A stretch of DNA of 40,877 bases from Vulcanimicrobiota bacterium. Lineage in GTDB: Bacteria > Vulcanimicrobiota > Vulcanimicrobiia > Vulcanimicrobiales > Vulcanimicrobiaceae. The stretch's first letter is position 1. The number at the start of each line of letters is the position of its first letter. The DNA lies in contig PMFP01000085.1 of the NCBI GenBank assembly GCA_003155175.1, positions 21,403 through 62,279 of the forward strand. The letters are read 5' to 3'. The notes under the pieces were generated by a model that ran no database searches, was not told the origin of the DNA, and worked only from the letters and a program-made list of their open reading frames with translations. The translations under genes were made by a program, and so were the position numbers. Below, piece after piece: positions 34,132-40,877 of the stretch.

Positions 34132-36046
34132 GGATTGCTTCGTCGAATCCCGAGCGGACTACGCTCATCGGTGCCGCGGGAACGTCCGCGCCGGTGGATA
34201 TCTCGTAGCGGCGCTCGCCGCTTTCGCTCTCGTCAACGAGACGAAATCCCAGTTTGTCGTAGTGTTCCCGCACCATGCCGTTCCGGTCGGTCGGACGATA
34301 TACGCCTATCACGCGCTCCACGCCGCGCCCGCGGGCGTGCTGCAGAATCTCGCGCAGCACCATCTGCTCGACGCGGCGGCCAAGAACGCGGCAACTCATC
34401 AGCCACGTATCGATTTCCCACTCCGCAGCGGAGATCTCGCGGCAGACGTTGACGCCGATCATGCCGTTGTCGCCGAACGTGTCGACGAGGCGAACTTGCA
34501 GCGTGAAGCAGGCGGGATCGGACGCGATGGCGGCGATCTCGGCTTCGTTGTACCGTCTCGTGGTGAGATTAAACTGATTCGACTTGTTGACGAGCTGCGC
34601 GATCCGCGCGCGTCCCGGTGCGTCGAAGGGCCGGAAATCGATCTGCATCTCGAGCGAGGCGAGGTAGCCTTCGAGATCCCCGACCCGCTCGCGGAGCTCG
34701 ACGCGGCGGGCGTTGGCTTGATAGGCGTCGCCACGGGCGGCGTCCTCGGTCGAGAATGCGATACCCTCGAAGTACCCGGCCGCCGAGAGCGTACGCGCGT
34801 AGTATGCGGGGTCGGGCGGAAGTTCCGGCACAGCGACTTCCGGCAGCGATTTGCGGATCAGCCCGCGCTCGACCGGATTGTCGTCGAGAAAGACCATGGC
34901 GTCCGTGCCGAGCGAGAGGGCGGAGGCAATCGCGGCGATGTTGGTCGCCTTGTCGTCCCAATTTGCTTGGAAAACCGCGATGTGATCTTCTTGAAGCAGC
35001 ATCTCGGTATGGCCGCGGAAGGGCAAGCGCGCCGTTGCGTCGTCGTTTTTGGAGGACACCGCCAGCACGACGCCGCGATCGCGCAACGCCAGCGCCGTCC
35101 GCTGTACCTCGAGATAGGCCTCGCCGGTTGCGTTGCCCTGCCCGAGGACGATGCCCTCGATGCCGTCGTCGCCGATGATGCCGCCCCACACCGTATTGTC
35201 GAGATCGAGGATCAGGCATCGCCGGCTCTTGCCGCGGAGCGCGCCGACGAGCCTCGCGCAGTGCTCGGCGTAGAGCGGAAGATACTTGCTGTCGAACGCG
35301 AGTTTTCCGAGATTCCATTGCTTGGGCGAATGCCAATCGCCCAGTCCCACGGTTTCGGCCAAACCGGCGACGTCGAAGAGGACGTCTTGACTGCCGCGAA
35401 CGCTTTGGACCAACGCGGCGTTGAATGCGTCCACGAGCGCACGCGGCGTTCCGGGTACGCAGCGGTCGTAACCTCCGAACAACGTCTCCGGCGGCGGCGG
35501 CAGCGTTTGTACGATGCTGAGCGCCTTCCCGTGCGCGCCGAAACCGTCCCGAAGGCTTCCAAGGAATCCGAGCGCCGCGTCCACGCTGCGGAGCGAAACG
35601 CCCTCGTCTCGCGGATCGGCGCGGAACGGAAGTCCGCGATAATCGAGCGCGAGGAGCACGGCATCCGGCTGCCAACGATTGATGCTCGAATCGGGGTCGA
35701 ACGCTTCTTGCGCGGTCTGTCCGAAATCCGCCGCCATACACTCGAGCGCGATGCCGTGACGCGCCGCGCTCCCGACGAGCAGCGGTACGAGATAGTCGAG
35801 CGTCCCATTTCCCACGACGGCGAGCTTGAACGGCGACAAGGGCTCGAGCGTCCGCCCCGCCGCGGACGCCTCGCGGATCGCACGCGCCAGTTGCCGCAAT
35901 TGGTTTTCGTCCAGCGCGTAACCGGCGAGTCGCGCGAGCGCGTTACCCGCCGCGTCGTTCGAACGGACCACGTTGCGGCATCGCTCGCGAAAATCGGCGG
36001 GAGGCTTGGGTAGCCAAGTGAGATGAGCGTAGAGATCTGCTGCCAC
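34124..36046 (-). CDS. FkbH-like HAD-family glyceryl-ACP loading enzyme
   Basis: FkbH proteins convert 1,3-bisphosphoglycerate into glyceryl-S-ACP and phosphate. The 640-residue protein starts at the GTG at 36046. Its first 265 residues are SGNH-like/variable (FKLAVVGNGTLDYLVPLLVG). The HAD-IIIC domain follows, with LILDLDNTVWGGIIGDDG (D281/D283 nucleophile pair), LEVQRTALALRDRGVVLAVS, SSKNDDATA and FLDDNPVERGLIR. The C-terminal part is a GNAT-like acyltransferase region (VRLVDTFGDNGMIGV, VLGRRVEQMVLREILQHA, NGMVREHYDKLGFRLV) that transfers glycerate to the carrier. It is transcribed opposite to the ACP gene but belongs to the same module. The longer frame to 36151 overlaps the SGNH gene and is not used. 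Confidence 0.93.
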   Translation of the reverse strand: MAADLYAHLTWLPKPPADFRERCRNVVRSNDAAGNALARLAGYALDENQLRQLARAIREASAAGRTLEPLSPFKLAVVGNGTLDYLVPLLVGSAARHGIALECMAADFGQTAQEAFDPDSSINRWQPDAVLLALDYRGLPFRADPRDEGVSLRSVDAALGFLGSLRDGFGAHGKALSIVQTLPPPPETLFGGYDRCVPGTPRALVDAFNAALVQSVRGSQDVLFDVAGLAETVGLGDWHSPKQWNLGKLAFDSKYLPLYAEHCARLVGALRGKSRRCLILDLDNTVWGGIIGDDGIEGIVLGQGNATGEAYLEVQRTALALRDRGVVLAVSSKNDDATARLPFRGHTEMLLQEDHIAVFQANWDDKATNIAAIASALSLGTDAMVFLDDNPVERGLIRKSLPEVAVPELPPDPAYYARTLSAAGYFEGIAFSTEDAARGDAYQANARRVELRERVGDLEGYLASLEMQIDFRPFDAPGRARIAQLVNKSNQFNLTTRRYNEAEIAAIASDPACFTLQVRLVDTFGDNGMIGVNVCREISAAEWEIDTWLMSCRVLGRRVEQMVLREILQHARGRGVERVIGVYRPTDRNGMVREHYDKLGFRLVDESESGERRYEISTGADVPAAPMSVVRSGFDEAILI

Positions 36047-36057
36047 GTGAAATCCGC

Positions 36058-36735
36058 TTAAGGAGAAGGGGTCGCCGCTCGCGCCGCGTTCAAGACGTCG
36101 ACGAAATCCTGCCCGACGATCTGATTTCCGGACGTGCTCGGATGCGCCCAATTGCGCATGAGCGTGCTCGGGAACGGTCCGTCGTTGAATCTACGGTCGG
36201 CGGCAAGGTCCACGAGCAACAATTTGTTCTGTGACGCAAAGCCGCGAAGCCACTGGTTGTACGCATCGAGATCGGCGCGAACGCGCTCTTGTTGCGCGTT
36301 GTTGATGTAGGTGGCGATCACGATCGTGGCGTGCGGACACCGTTGCCGCACCGCCTGATAGACTTGCGCGAACTGCGATTGAACCGTCGAGATCGGCACT
36401 GCCTGCCGAATCAGATCGCCGCCGCCCGTTTCGAGCGTAACCAATTTGCAGGCCGGATTACCGGATGGAATCTTCGGAACTTCTACGTTGAGCGCGTAAG
36501 CCGCGCTCGAACCGCCCAGGGCCAGGTTCTCGAGCGTGAGGCCCGGGAACGCCTTAACGACGACCTGCGCGAACTGCTCGTCGTTGTAGCGGTCGTTCGA
36601 TATCGAGTCGCCGATCGCGTAGTAGGTCCCGTTGGTCAGGTCTACTTTAGAGCCTTGCGCTTGCGCGATCGCGACGCCGCTACTTAGTAGCGGCGCGCAC
36701 AGCGCGATGCCCATGACGTATGCGACGTATTTCAT
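36058..36735 (-). CDS. Secreted SGNH/GDSL-type hydrolase
   Basis: Exported protein of 225 residues. The N-terminal signal (VAYVMGIALCAPLLSSGVAI, cleavage near AIAQAQ) is followed directly by the block I motif YYAIGDSISND (S44). A block II-like LALGGSSAAY and block III ETGGGDLI follow. Block V reads NWAHPSTSGNQ, placing the histidine at H198, while the usual Asp three residues earlier is Asn195. It precedes the FkbH-like gene by 11 bases on the same strand. It could act as an esterase that trims acyl groups from the glycan, balancing the MBOAT, or as a transferase. The missing Asp does not rule out activity because some members work with a dyad. Confidence 0.82.
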   Translation of the reverse strand: MKYVAYVMGIALCAPLLSSGVAIAQAQGSKVDLTNGTYYAIGDSISNDRYNDEQFAQVVVKAFPGLTLENLALGGSSAAYALNVEVPKIPSGNPACKLVTLETGGGDLIRQAVPISTVQSQFAQVYQAVRQRCPHATIVIATYINNAQQERVRADLDAYNQWLRGFASQNKLLLVDLAADRRFNDGPFPSTLMRNWAHPSTSGNQIVGQDFVDVLNAARAATPSP

Positions 36736-36835
36736 CAGCGTCCCGGTTCGATGCGGTGCCTCGGGCGCGCCTCTTTTGGAGCGCTAACGCTGCGAACTAG
36801 AGGAACGAGGTGGCCGTCGCCGGGAATCCGGCCGG

Positions 36836-38638
36836 GTGCGCTCCCTCATCCTTCTTTTTTTCTGCGTTCTCGGACTCTCGGCTCCGGCGCTACCCGCGAC
36901 CTTCTCTACCATCGCCGGCAGCGGCGCCGCCGGCGTCTCGGACGGCCCGGCGAACGGCGCCACCTTCCTCATGCCCTACGGGGTCGCGGTCTTCCACGGA
37001 ACGATCTACGTGACGGATTTTCTCGGCCAACGCGTGCGAGCGATCGATCCGAACGGAACCGTGCGCACGGTTGCAGGCGGGGGAGCGCTTGGTCCCGACG
37101 GATTGAGCGTTCGCGGCGGCTACCGTGACGGCGCCGCGCTGGACGCACGATTCGACGGTCCGGCGGGGATAGCGATCGACGCGTCCGGCCGAATTTTCGT
37201 CGCGGATTCACGCAACGACTGCATTCGCGTGATTGAGGGCGGGCGCGTTCGCACGTACGCCGGCGCGCCGTCGCGCTCGTACTCCGACGGTCCGCTCTCG
37301 AGTGCCGGCTTCGACGAGCCGGTCGCGCTCGCGATCGACCAAGACGGCACGATGTACGTCGGCGACTTTAATGCGGGCGTCCGGAAAATCACGAAGGACG
37401 GCGCGGTCGGCACGATCGCGCTCCCGCCTGGATTCGATACGACCGTCACGTCCATCGTTCCCAAGCCTTGGGGGCTGCTGATCGCAAACGGACGCTCGAT
37501 GATCTGGCTTCGTCATCCCGGCGCGACGCCGCCCGACTACGACGCTACGATTCCCGAAGCTCCGTTTCCGTTCGAGCTTTCGAACAATCACAGACTCTTC
37601 GCTCAGGACGACGTGGCGACCGGCTATCCGTTCCAGGTGACGAACCTGACGGGCGAGGTTTATGCGTACACGGACCCGCGGCGCATGGCAGTGCGCCTGT
37701 TCGACAACTATTTCGCGTTTGCCGATTCGCTGAGCGAGAGTCCGGCCGAAAACTACTCTGCCTTCGGCGGCGGCTATCAAGACGGACCGATCGGCAAGGT
37801 TCAAGTTCCGCTGGGGATCGCTTCGCTCGGGGCATCCGCCGTCGTCTTTGCCGATGCCGGCAATCGCCGGATTCGTAAAATCTCGAACATCGAAACGCGT
37901 CAGTACGCGTCGCCGTCAACCCCGTTCGGCGACTATAGCGACGGTCAAAAGAACTATCGCATTCTGATCATTTCCGGTTGCTACGGTGCGTGGGGAGTCC
38001 CGTTTTCGGCGAGTCTTGCCGGGCGGCTCGAGGAGCGGCTCGAGGCGGATCGTTCGCGGCTCGGCATCCCCCGCCGGGTCCGGGTGGCGACGATATGGAT
38101 CGGAACCGTCGGCGAAGTGCGGGATTATGCGCGGGACGTCCTCTCGAGCGGCGTGGCCGACCTGGTGGTTTGGGAGTTCAACGACGGCATGCCCAACGAA
38201 GAGTGGGTACCCGAGCGCGACAACCTCACGACGCCGCTCAAGGATATCGATTTCTGGCGGAACTCAATGCAACCCAAACTCGTTTCCATTGGGAAGTCGT
38301 TACGGGAAGCGGGCGTTCCGTTTTACGTCCTCGCCGTGCCCACGCCGCTGTATTTTCCCGCCTCCGAGTTGACATATCGGGATCTCACCCATCCGCCGTT
38401 GGAGCAGACTAGGGACTGGCCGCAGATGTCGTCAATCTATCAGACGATCTTTACTGGGAACGCCGATGGTTTCGTCGACGCGGGGACGGCCATGTTCGCC
38501 CAGGAGAAGCTGCCGGATCACCGGTTGATGTTCCTAACGACGGGCGCATACCAATTGTCCGCTGCGGGTCAAGCCGTCGTGACGGACGCTCTTTTCGACA
38601 CTCTCGCTCACGATCGGCCGTGGGCGCCGAAGCACTAG
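36836..38638 (+). CDS. Secreted NHL-repeat protein with C-terminal degenerate SGNH-like domain
   Basis: Exported protein of 600 residues from a GTG at 36836, with signal peptide MRSLILLFFCVLGLSAPALP. Residues about 22-350 are NHL beta-propeller repeats: FSTIAGSGAAGVSDGPANGA, PYGVAVF-GTIYVTDFLGQRV, GPAGIAIDASGRIFVADSRN, EPVALAIDQDGTMYVGDFN. NHL propellers usually form binding surfaces. Residues about 375-600 match the AlgJ/AlgX-like SGNH shape (ILIISGCYGAWGV), but where GDS would be there is SGC (C382), and the C-terminal DxxH region reads TTGAYQLSAAG (Y572/Q573). Catalysis by the usual triad is therefore doubtful. It lies downstream of, and divergent from, the secreted SGNH gene. A glycan-binding or modified-catalysis role is possible. 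Confidence 0.78.
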   Translation: MRSLILLFFCVLGLSAPALPATFSTIAGSGAAGVSDGPANGATFLMPYGVAVFHGTIYVTDFLGQRVRAIDPNGTVRTVAGGGALGPDGLSVRGGYRDGAALDARFDGPAGIAIDASGRIFVADSRNDCIRVIEGGRVRTYAGAPSRSYSDGPLSSAGFDEPVALAIDQDGTMYVGDFNAGVRKITKDGAVGTIALPPGFDTTVTSIVPKPWGLLIANGRSMIWLRHPGATPPDYDATIPEAPFPFELSNNHRLFAQDDVATGYPFQVTNLTGEVYAYTDPRRMAVRLFDNYFAFADSLSESPAENYSAFGGGYQDGPIGKVQVPLGIASLGASAVVFADAGNRRIRKISNIETRQYASPSTPFGDYSDGQKNYRILIISGCYGAWGVPFSASLAGRLEERLEADRSRLGIPRRVRVATIWIGTVGEVRDYARDVLSSGVADLVVWEFNDGMPNEEWVPERDNLTTPLKDIDFWRNSMQPKLVSIGKSLREAGVPFYVLAVPTPLYFPASELTYRDLTHPPLEQTRDWPQMSSIYQTIFTGNADGFVDAGTAMFAQEKLPDHRLMFLTTGAYQLSAAGQAVVTDALFDTLAHDRPWAPKH

Positions 38639-38658
38639 CGGTCTTGGAGAATACGTTC

Positions 38659-39126
38659 TTGAGGTATTTTATTCGCGCGCTCACGTCCGCAACGTTCGCG
38701 TTCGCGCTGACCGGCGGCGCAGCGCTCGCTTCGGTTTCGGGCACGGTCGTTACCGCCAAGTCCGGCGAGCACGCGTTGATCTTGTGGGACGCGACGCCGG
38801 CAGTCGTCACCATCGTCGACAACAAGCAGCCCCGCGACGCGGCGATGGAATCGCTCGAATCGCAAGCCATGCAGATCGCCGGCGAGCGCGCCCCCGCGCT
38901 AACGGACGCAAAGACGATCACCGTTCGCGTCGTCTACCAGAAGATCGGCGCCGTGAATCCCGCCTACGGTACTCCGACGTTTGCCGGGGTCGAGCGCGTC
39001 TTCGACCTTACGGTCGACGCGCCGACCGCCAAAACGCAAAGCGGGGCGCTTGCAAAATCGCTCGCATCCGGAACCACGCCGAAGGGCGTTACCGTCCAGG
39101 TGACGGGCGTGCTACCGCCCCTGTAA
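38659..39126 (+). CDS. Small secreted protein of unknown function
   Basis: No family recognised. A TTG at 38659 preceded by GGAG gives about 155 residues with a signal peptide (LRYFIRALTSATFAFALTGG, ending ALAS). The frame also extends to 38620 through the end of the NHL gene, which is less likely. The mature part is beta-rich (SGTVVTAKSGEHALILWDAT), with a helical stretch LESQAMQIAGERAPALTDAK and a late VTVQVTGVLP. No cysteines or catalytic motifs stand out. It converges with the WbpD-like gene with a 15-base overlap. Likely periplasmic or surface; function unknown. Confidence 0.65.
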   Translation: MRYFIRALTSATFAFALTGGAALASVSGTVVTAKSGEHALILWDATPAVVTIVDNKQPRDAAMESLESQAMQIAGERAPALTDAKTITVRVVYQKIGAVNPAYGTPTFAGVERVFDLTVDAPTAKTQSGALAKSLASGTTPKGVTVQVTGVLPPL

Positions 39127-39687
39127 TCCTTTGTTCGGCGAAAGCAACTCGTAGGAGCGGCCGCAGCCGCACGCAAGCGATTCGGGAAGACGCTCGCCGC
39201 ACGCGCAGATCCAGCCGATTTGCCGGGCGGGATTCCCAACGACGAGGGCGTGCGCCGGCACGTCGCGGATCACGACGGAACCGGCGCCCACGAAGCAGCG
39301 TTCGCCCAGGGTAACTCCGCAGACGATGGTCGCTTGAGCTCCGATGGACGCTCCGCGCTTCACCAGCGTCTTGCGGAACTGCAGCGGATCCGAGAAGCCG
39401 ACGCGCGGCGTGAAGTCGTTGGTGAAAACCATTGCCGGCCCCAGGAACACCTCGTCCTCGACCGTCACTTTGTCCCAAATCAGAACTTGATTTTTCACCG
39501 TAACGCGGTTTCCCAGTACCGCTCCGGATTCCACAAAGGCGTGGTCGCAGATGTTGCAATTTTCGCCGATGCGCGCGCCGGACATGACGTGTGCGAAGGC
39601 CCAGACGCGTGTCCCGGCTCCGACGGAATCGCTCTCGCAGAGCCCCTTCTCGTGCACGAAGACCGGTTGCTTGCTTTCGGAAATCAT
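39112..39687 (-). CDS. WbpD-like UDP-sugar N-acetyltransferase (left-handed beta-helix)
   Basis: Hexapeptide-repeat acyltransferase of 191 residues. The central part runs AHVMSGARIGENCNICDHAF, VTVKNQVLIWDKVTVEDEVF, and GPAMVFTNDFTPRVGF. RKTLVKRGASIGAQATIVCG, GAGSVVIRDVPAHALVVGNP and ARQIGWICACGERLP follow. These match WbpD/WlbB enzymes, which N-acetylate the 3-amino group of UDP-2-acetamido-3-amino-2,3-dideoxyglucuronate. The C-terminus adds a Cys-rich zinc-ribbon-like tail (ICACGERLP...CGCGRSYEL) found in a subset of the family. It would act after the DegT aminotransferase and oxidoreductase at 1-1564, although these lie 37 kb away. Start: ATG at 39687. Confidence 0.9.
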   Translation of the reverse strand: MISESKQPVFVHEKGLCESDSVGAGTRVWAFAHVMSGARIGENCNICDHAFVESGAVLGNRVTVKNQVLIWDKVTVEDEVFLGPAMVFTNDFTPRVGFSDPLQFRKTLVKRGASIGAQATIVCGVTLGERCFVGAGSVVIRDVPAHALVVGNPARQIGWICACGERLPESLACGCGRSYELLSPNKGLQGR

Positions 39688-39853
39688 TCGCGCATATTTG
39701 GCTGCGACGGGAGCTGAAGCCTCGCCTAACAGGGGCCTGCGCTACCTTAACGAAGGTCGGGTGAGAAAATCCATTGTTGTTGCGTTCGTCTATCGAAGAG
39801 CCGGCCATCGAAAACCTTTGCAGCGTGTCCCTTAGTCGGTCCACGGCGCCGCG
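39688..39853. other. Divergent intergenic region before the last membrane-protein gene
   Basis: About 165 bases (up to 250 if the next gene starts at 39938) between the minus-strand WbpD-like gene and the plus-strand membrane protein. It should contain both promoters, but no -35/-10 pair was convincing. No complete tRNA or other RNA gene could be folded from it. Confidence 0.4.
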
Positions 39854-40877
39854 ATGCGCGTGCCGGCCGGTCTCGTCTTTGCGCCGGCTGCTTCCCCGCC
39901 GGGCGTTCTTGGGCTGCCTGGGCCCGGTTGTAGAGATTTGAACCCGGCGCCAGGGGGCGCGTTTTGGGTCTCCACCCTGCGTGGGCTGCGTCGCCACGCT
40001 CCGTTGCTTATCGCTTACGTTCCGTTATTCGTGCTCCTCGGCGCGTGGTTTCATCCGGGTCTGATCGCCGGCGAAGACTTCGGGAACACCGGTTGGAACG
40101 ACGACGCCCTTCTCAGTCACTATTTCCCTCTTCCGGATCTTTGGGACCCGAGCTTCAATCTTGGGGTCCCCGTTGACTTCAATCTTGCCAACGTGCCGCT
40201 CTTCTGGATCGCGGGACTCCTCGCGAAAATCGGATTAGGCTGGACGGTCTCCGAGCGATTGCTGTGGCTCTTTCCGTTATTCGTGTTGCTGCCGCTTTCG
40301 CCGTACGTGCTTGCGATGCGTCTTACGAAGTCGCCGTGGGCCTCGAGCGCGGCCGGGCTCGTGTTTTCGCTGAACACTTGGACGGTCGGTCTGATCGAGC
40401 GCGGCCATATCCCTTCGCTCGTTGCGTACGCGTTGATTCCGCTCGTTCTCGTGGCCGGCGTAACGGCGCTCCGCACGGCTTCGTATCGTGCCGCGTTGAC
40501 GGTCGGGTTTCTCTTGCTCGTGCAGATCCTTTACGACGTCCGTTACGCGTACTTATCCGTGGTGACGCTGTCCGCGCTGTTCCTGGTCGAAGGGCTCGCA
40601 AGTCCGAAAAGGACGTTCACGAAGGCGACGCCTCGTACTGCGGCGCTCGTCTTCGCGGTGGTCGTCGTCGGCAGTATGTATTGGATCGTGCCGACGGCGC
40701 TGACGTCCGTATCGCTCCCGGCGGGATACGGATCCGCGGCGGAGTTTGCGACCGATAACGTCAAGCTCGATATCTTACATAGCTTTGCGTTGTTCTTTCC
40801 TTACTACCACCACACGGTGCTCAACGATCCGTTTCAGGTATATCCGGTTGAATGGCCCTTCGTGCTCCTGGGATTGC
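39854..40877 (+). CDS. Large polytopic membrane protein, GT-C-type, C-terminus beyond window
   Basis: Uninterrupted coding frame to the window edge with many hydrophobic helices. After a short lead the protein reads HAPLLIAYVPLFVLLGAWFH, then an extracytoplasmic loop GLIAGEDFGNTGWNDDALLS (acidic) and PDLWDPSFNLGVPVDFNLAN. Helices such as LLWLFPLFVLLPLSPYVLAM follow. An acidic first loop after helix 1 and a WDP-type loop suggest a GT-C glycosyltransferase or YfhO-like protein that uses lipid-linked sugars. The start is uncertain: the ATG at 39854 gives a Pro-rich lead that may not be coding, and a TTG at 39938 is an alternative. No closing stop is seen, so the C-terminal domain is unknown. Confidence 0.8.
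   Translation, partial: MRVPAGLVFAPAASPPGVLGLPGPGCRDLNPAPGGAFWVSTLRGLRRHAPLLIAYVPLFVLLGAWFHPGLIAGEDFGNTGWNDDALLSHYFPLPDLWDPSFNLGVPVDFNLANVPLFWIAGLLAKIGLGWTVSERLLWLFPLFVLLPLSPYVLAMRLTKSPWASSAAGLVFSLNTWTVGLIERGHIPSLVAYALIPLVLVAGVTALRTASYRAALTVGFLLLVQILYDVRYAYLSVVTLSALFLVEGLASPKRTFTKATPRTAALVFAVVVVGSMYWIVPTALTSVSLPAGYGSAAEFATDNVKLDILHSFALFFPYYHHTVLNDPFQVYPVEWPFVLLGL

Noticed and set aside
39600..39960. Possible tmRNA on the minus strand
   Set aside because: A TTCGA-like motif and an AAC-rich stretch occur, but no tag ending in Ala-Leu-Ala-Ala and no tRNA-like ends; it would overlap the WbpD-like gene.
39905..39995. Possible tRNA on the minus strand
   Set aside because: A T-loop-like sequence is present but neither the T-stem, the acceptor stem nor a U33-containing anticodon loop can be formed.
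39089..39997. 302-codon minus-strand frame over the WbpD-like gene
   Set aside because: Arg-rich shadow of the WbpD-like gene in another phase with no recognisable motif.
1..40877. Insertion sequences, integrases, phage genes or toxin-antitoxin pairs
   Set aside because: No transposase, recombinase or terminal inverted repeats were recognised anywhere in the window.

Overview
This window is high-GC, densely packed DNA from a bacterium with a two-membrane envelope. A secreted LptD/OstA-like beta-barrel protein, lipoproteins, a SurA/PrsA-type foldase and an O-antigen-ligase-type protein all point to an outer membrane. The window also carries whiA directly upstream of gap-pgk-tpiA, an arrangement I associate with Gram-positive and other terrabacterial genomes. 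A deep-branching diderm such as candidate phylum Eremiobacterota (WPS-2) would fit. That assignment is inference from gene content; no rRNA or other marker was available to settle it.

Layout. (1) 1-3900, minus strand: a nucleotide-sugar operon in the order UDP-glucose dehydrogenase, UDP-xylose-synthase-like epimerase, DegT-type aminotransferase, Gfo/Idh/MocA oxidoreductase (cut by the window edge). (2) 4108-9788, minus strand: one tightly coupled operon of S4-domain protein, whiA, gap, pgk, tpiA and gpmI. (3) 9864-13874: a MATE exporter facing a small hotdog-fold protein and MazG, then a lipoprotein foldase. (4) 14033-21328, minus strand: a GT2 glycosyltransferase, an O-antigen ligase/polymerase, a GT-C glycosyltransferase and mfd, the last three overlapping. 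(5) 21413-24612: a repeat-bearing lipoprotein, a secreted starch-binding-like protein and the LptD-like barrel. (6) 24710-30084, plus strand: phosphopentomutase, initiating sugar-phosphate transferase, MurJ-type flippase and a two-domain GT2-GT4 glycosyltransferase. (7) 30151-36735: acyl carrier protein, MBOAT acyltransferase, SAM methyltransferase, VOC protein and membrane-anchored SGNH protein on the plus strand, converging on an FkbH-like loader and a secreted SGNH hydrolase on the minus strand. (8) 36836-40877: an NHL-repeat protein with a degenerate SGNH domain, a small secreted protein, a WbpD-like N-acetyltransferase and the start of a large polytopic membrane protein.

Most of the window makes, exports and decorates a surface polysaccharide. 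Regions 1 and 8 make unusual UDP-uronic/amino sugars, region 6 starts and flips the lipid-linked glycan, region 4 extends and polymerises it, and region 7 looks like a dedicated acylation module.

The most interesting element is region 7. Its parts match the D-alanylation (Dlt) system one for one: carrier protein (DltC role), MBOAT (DltB role) and membrane-anchored SGNH protein (DltD role). The loading enzyme, however, is an FkbH-like protein rather than the adenylating DltA. FkbH proteins load a glyceryl unit from 1,3-bisphosphoglycerate, so the prediction is a glyceryl (or methylated glyceryl) ester placed on an extracellular polymer. The substrate would be the metabolite made by Gap and used by Pgk, both encoded in region 2.
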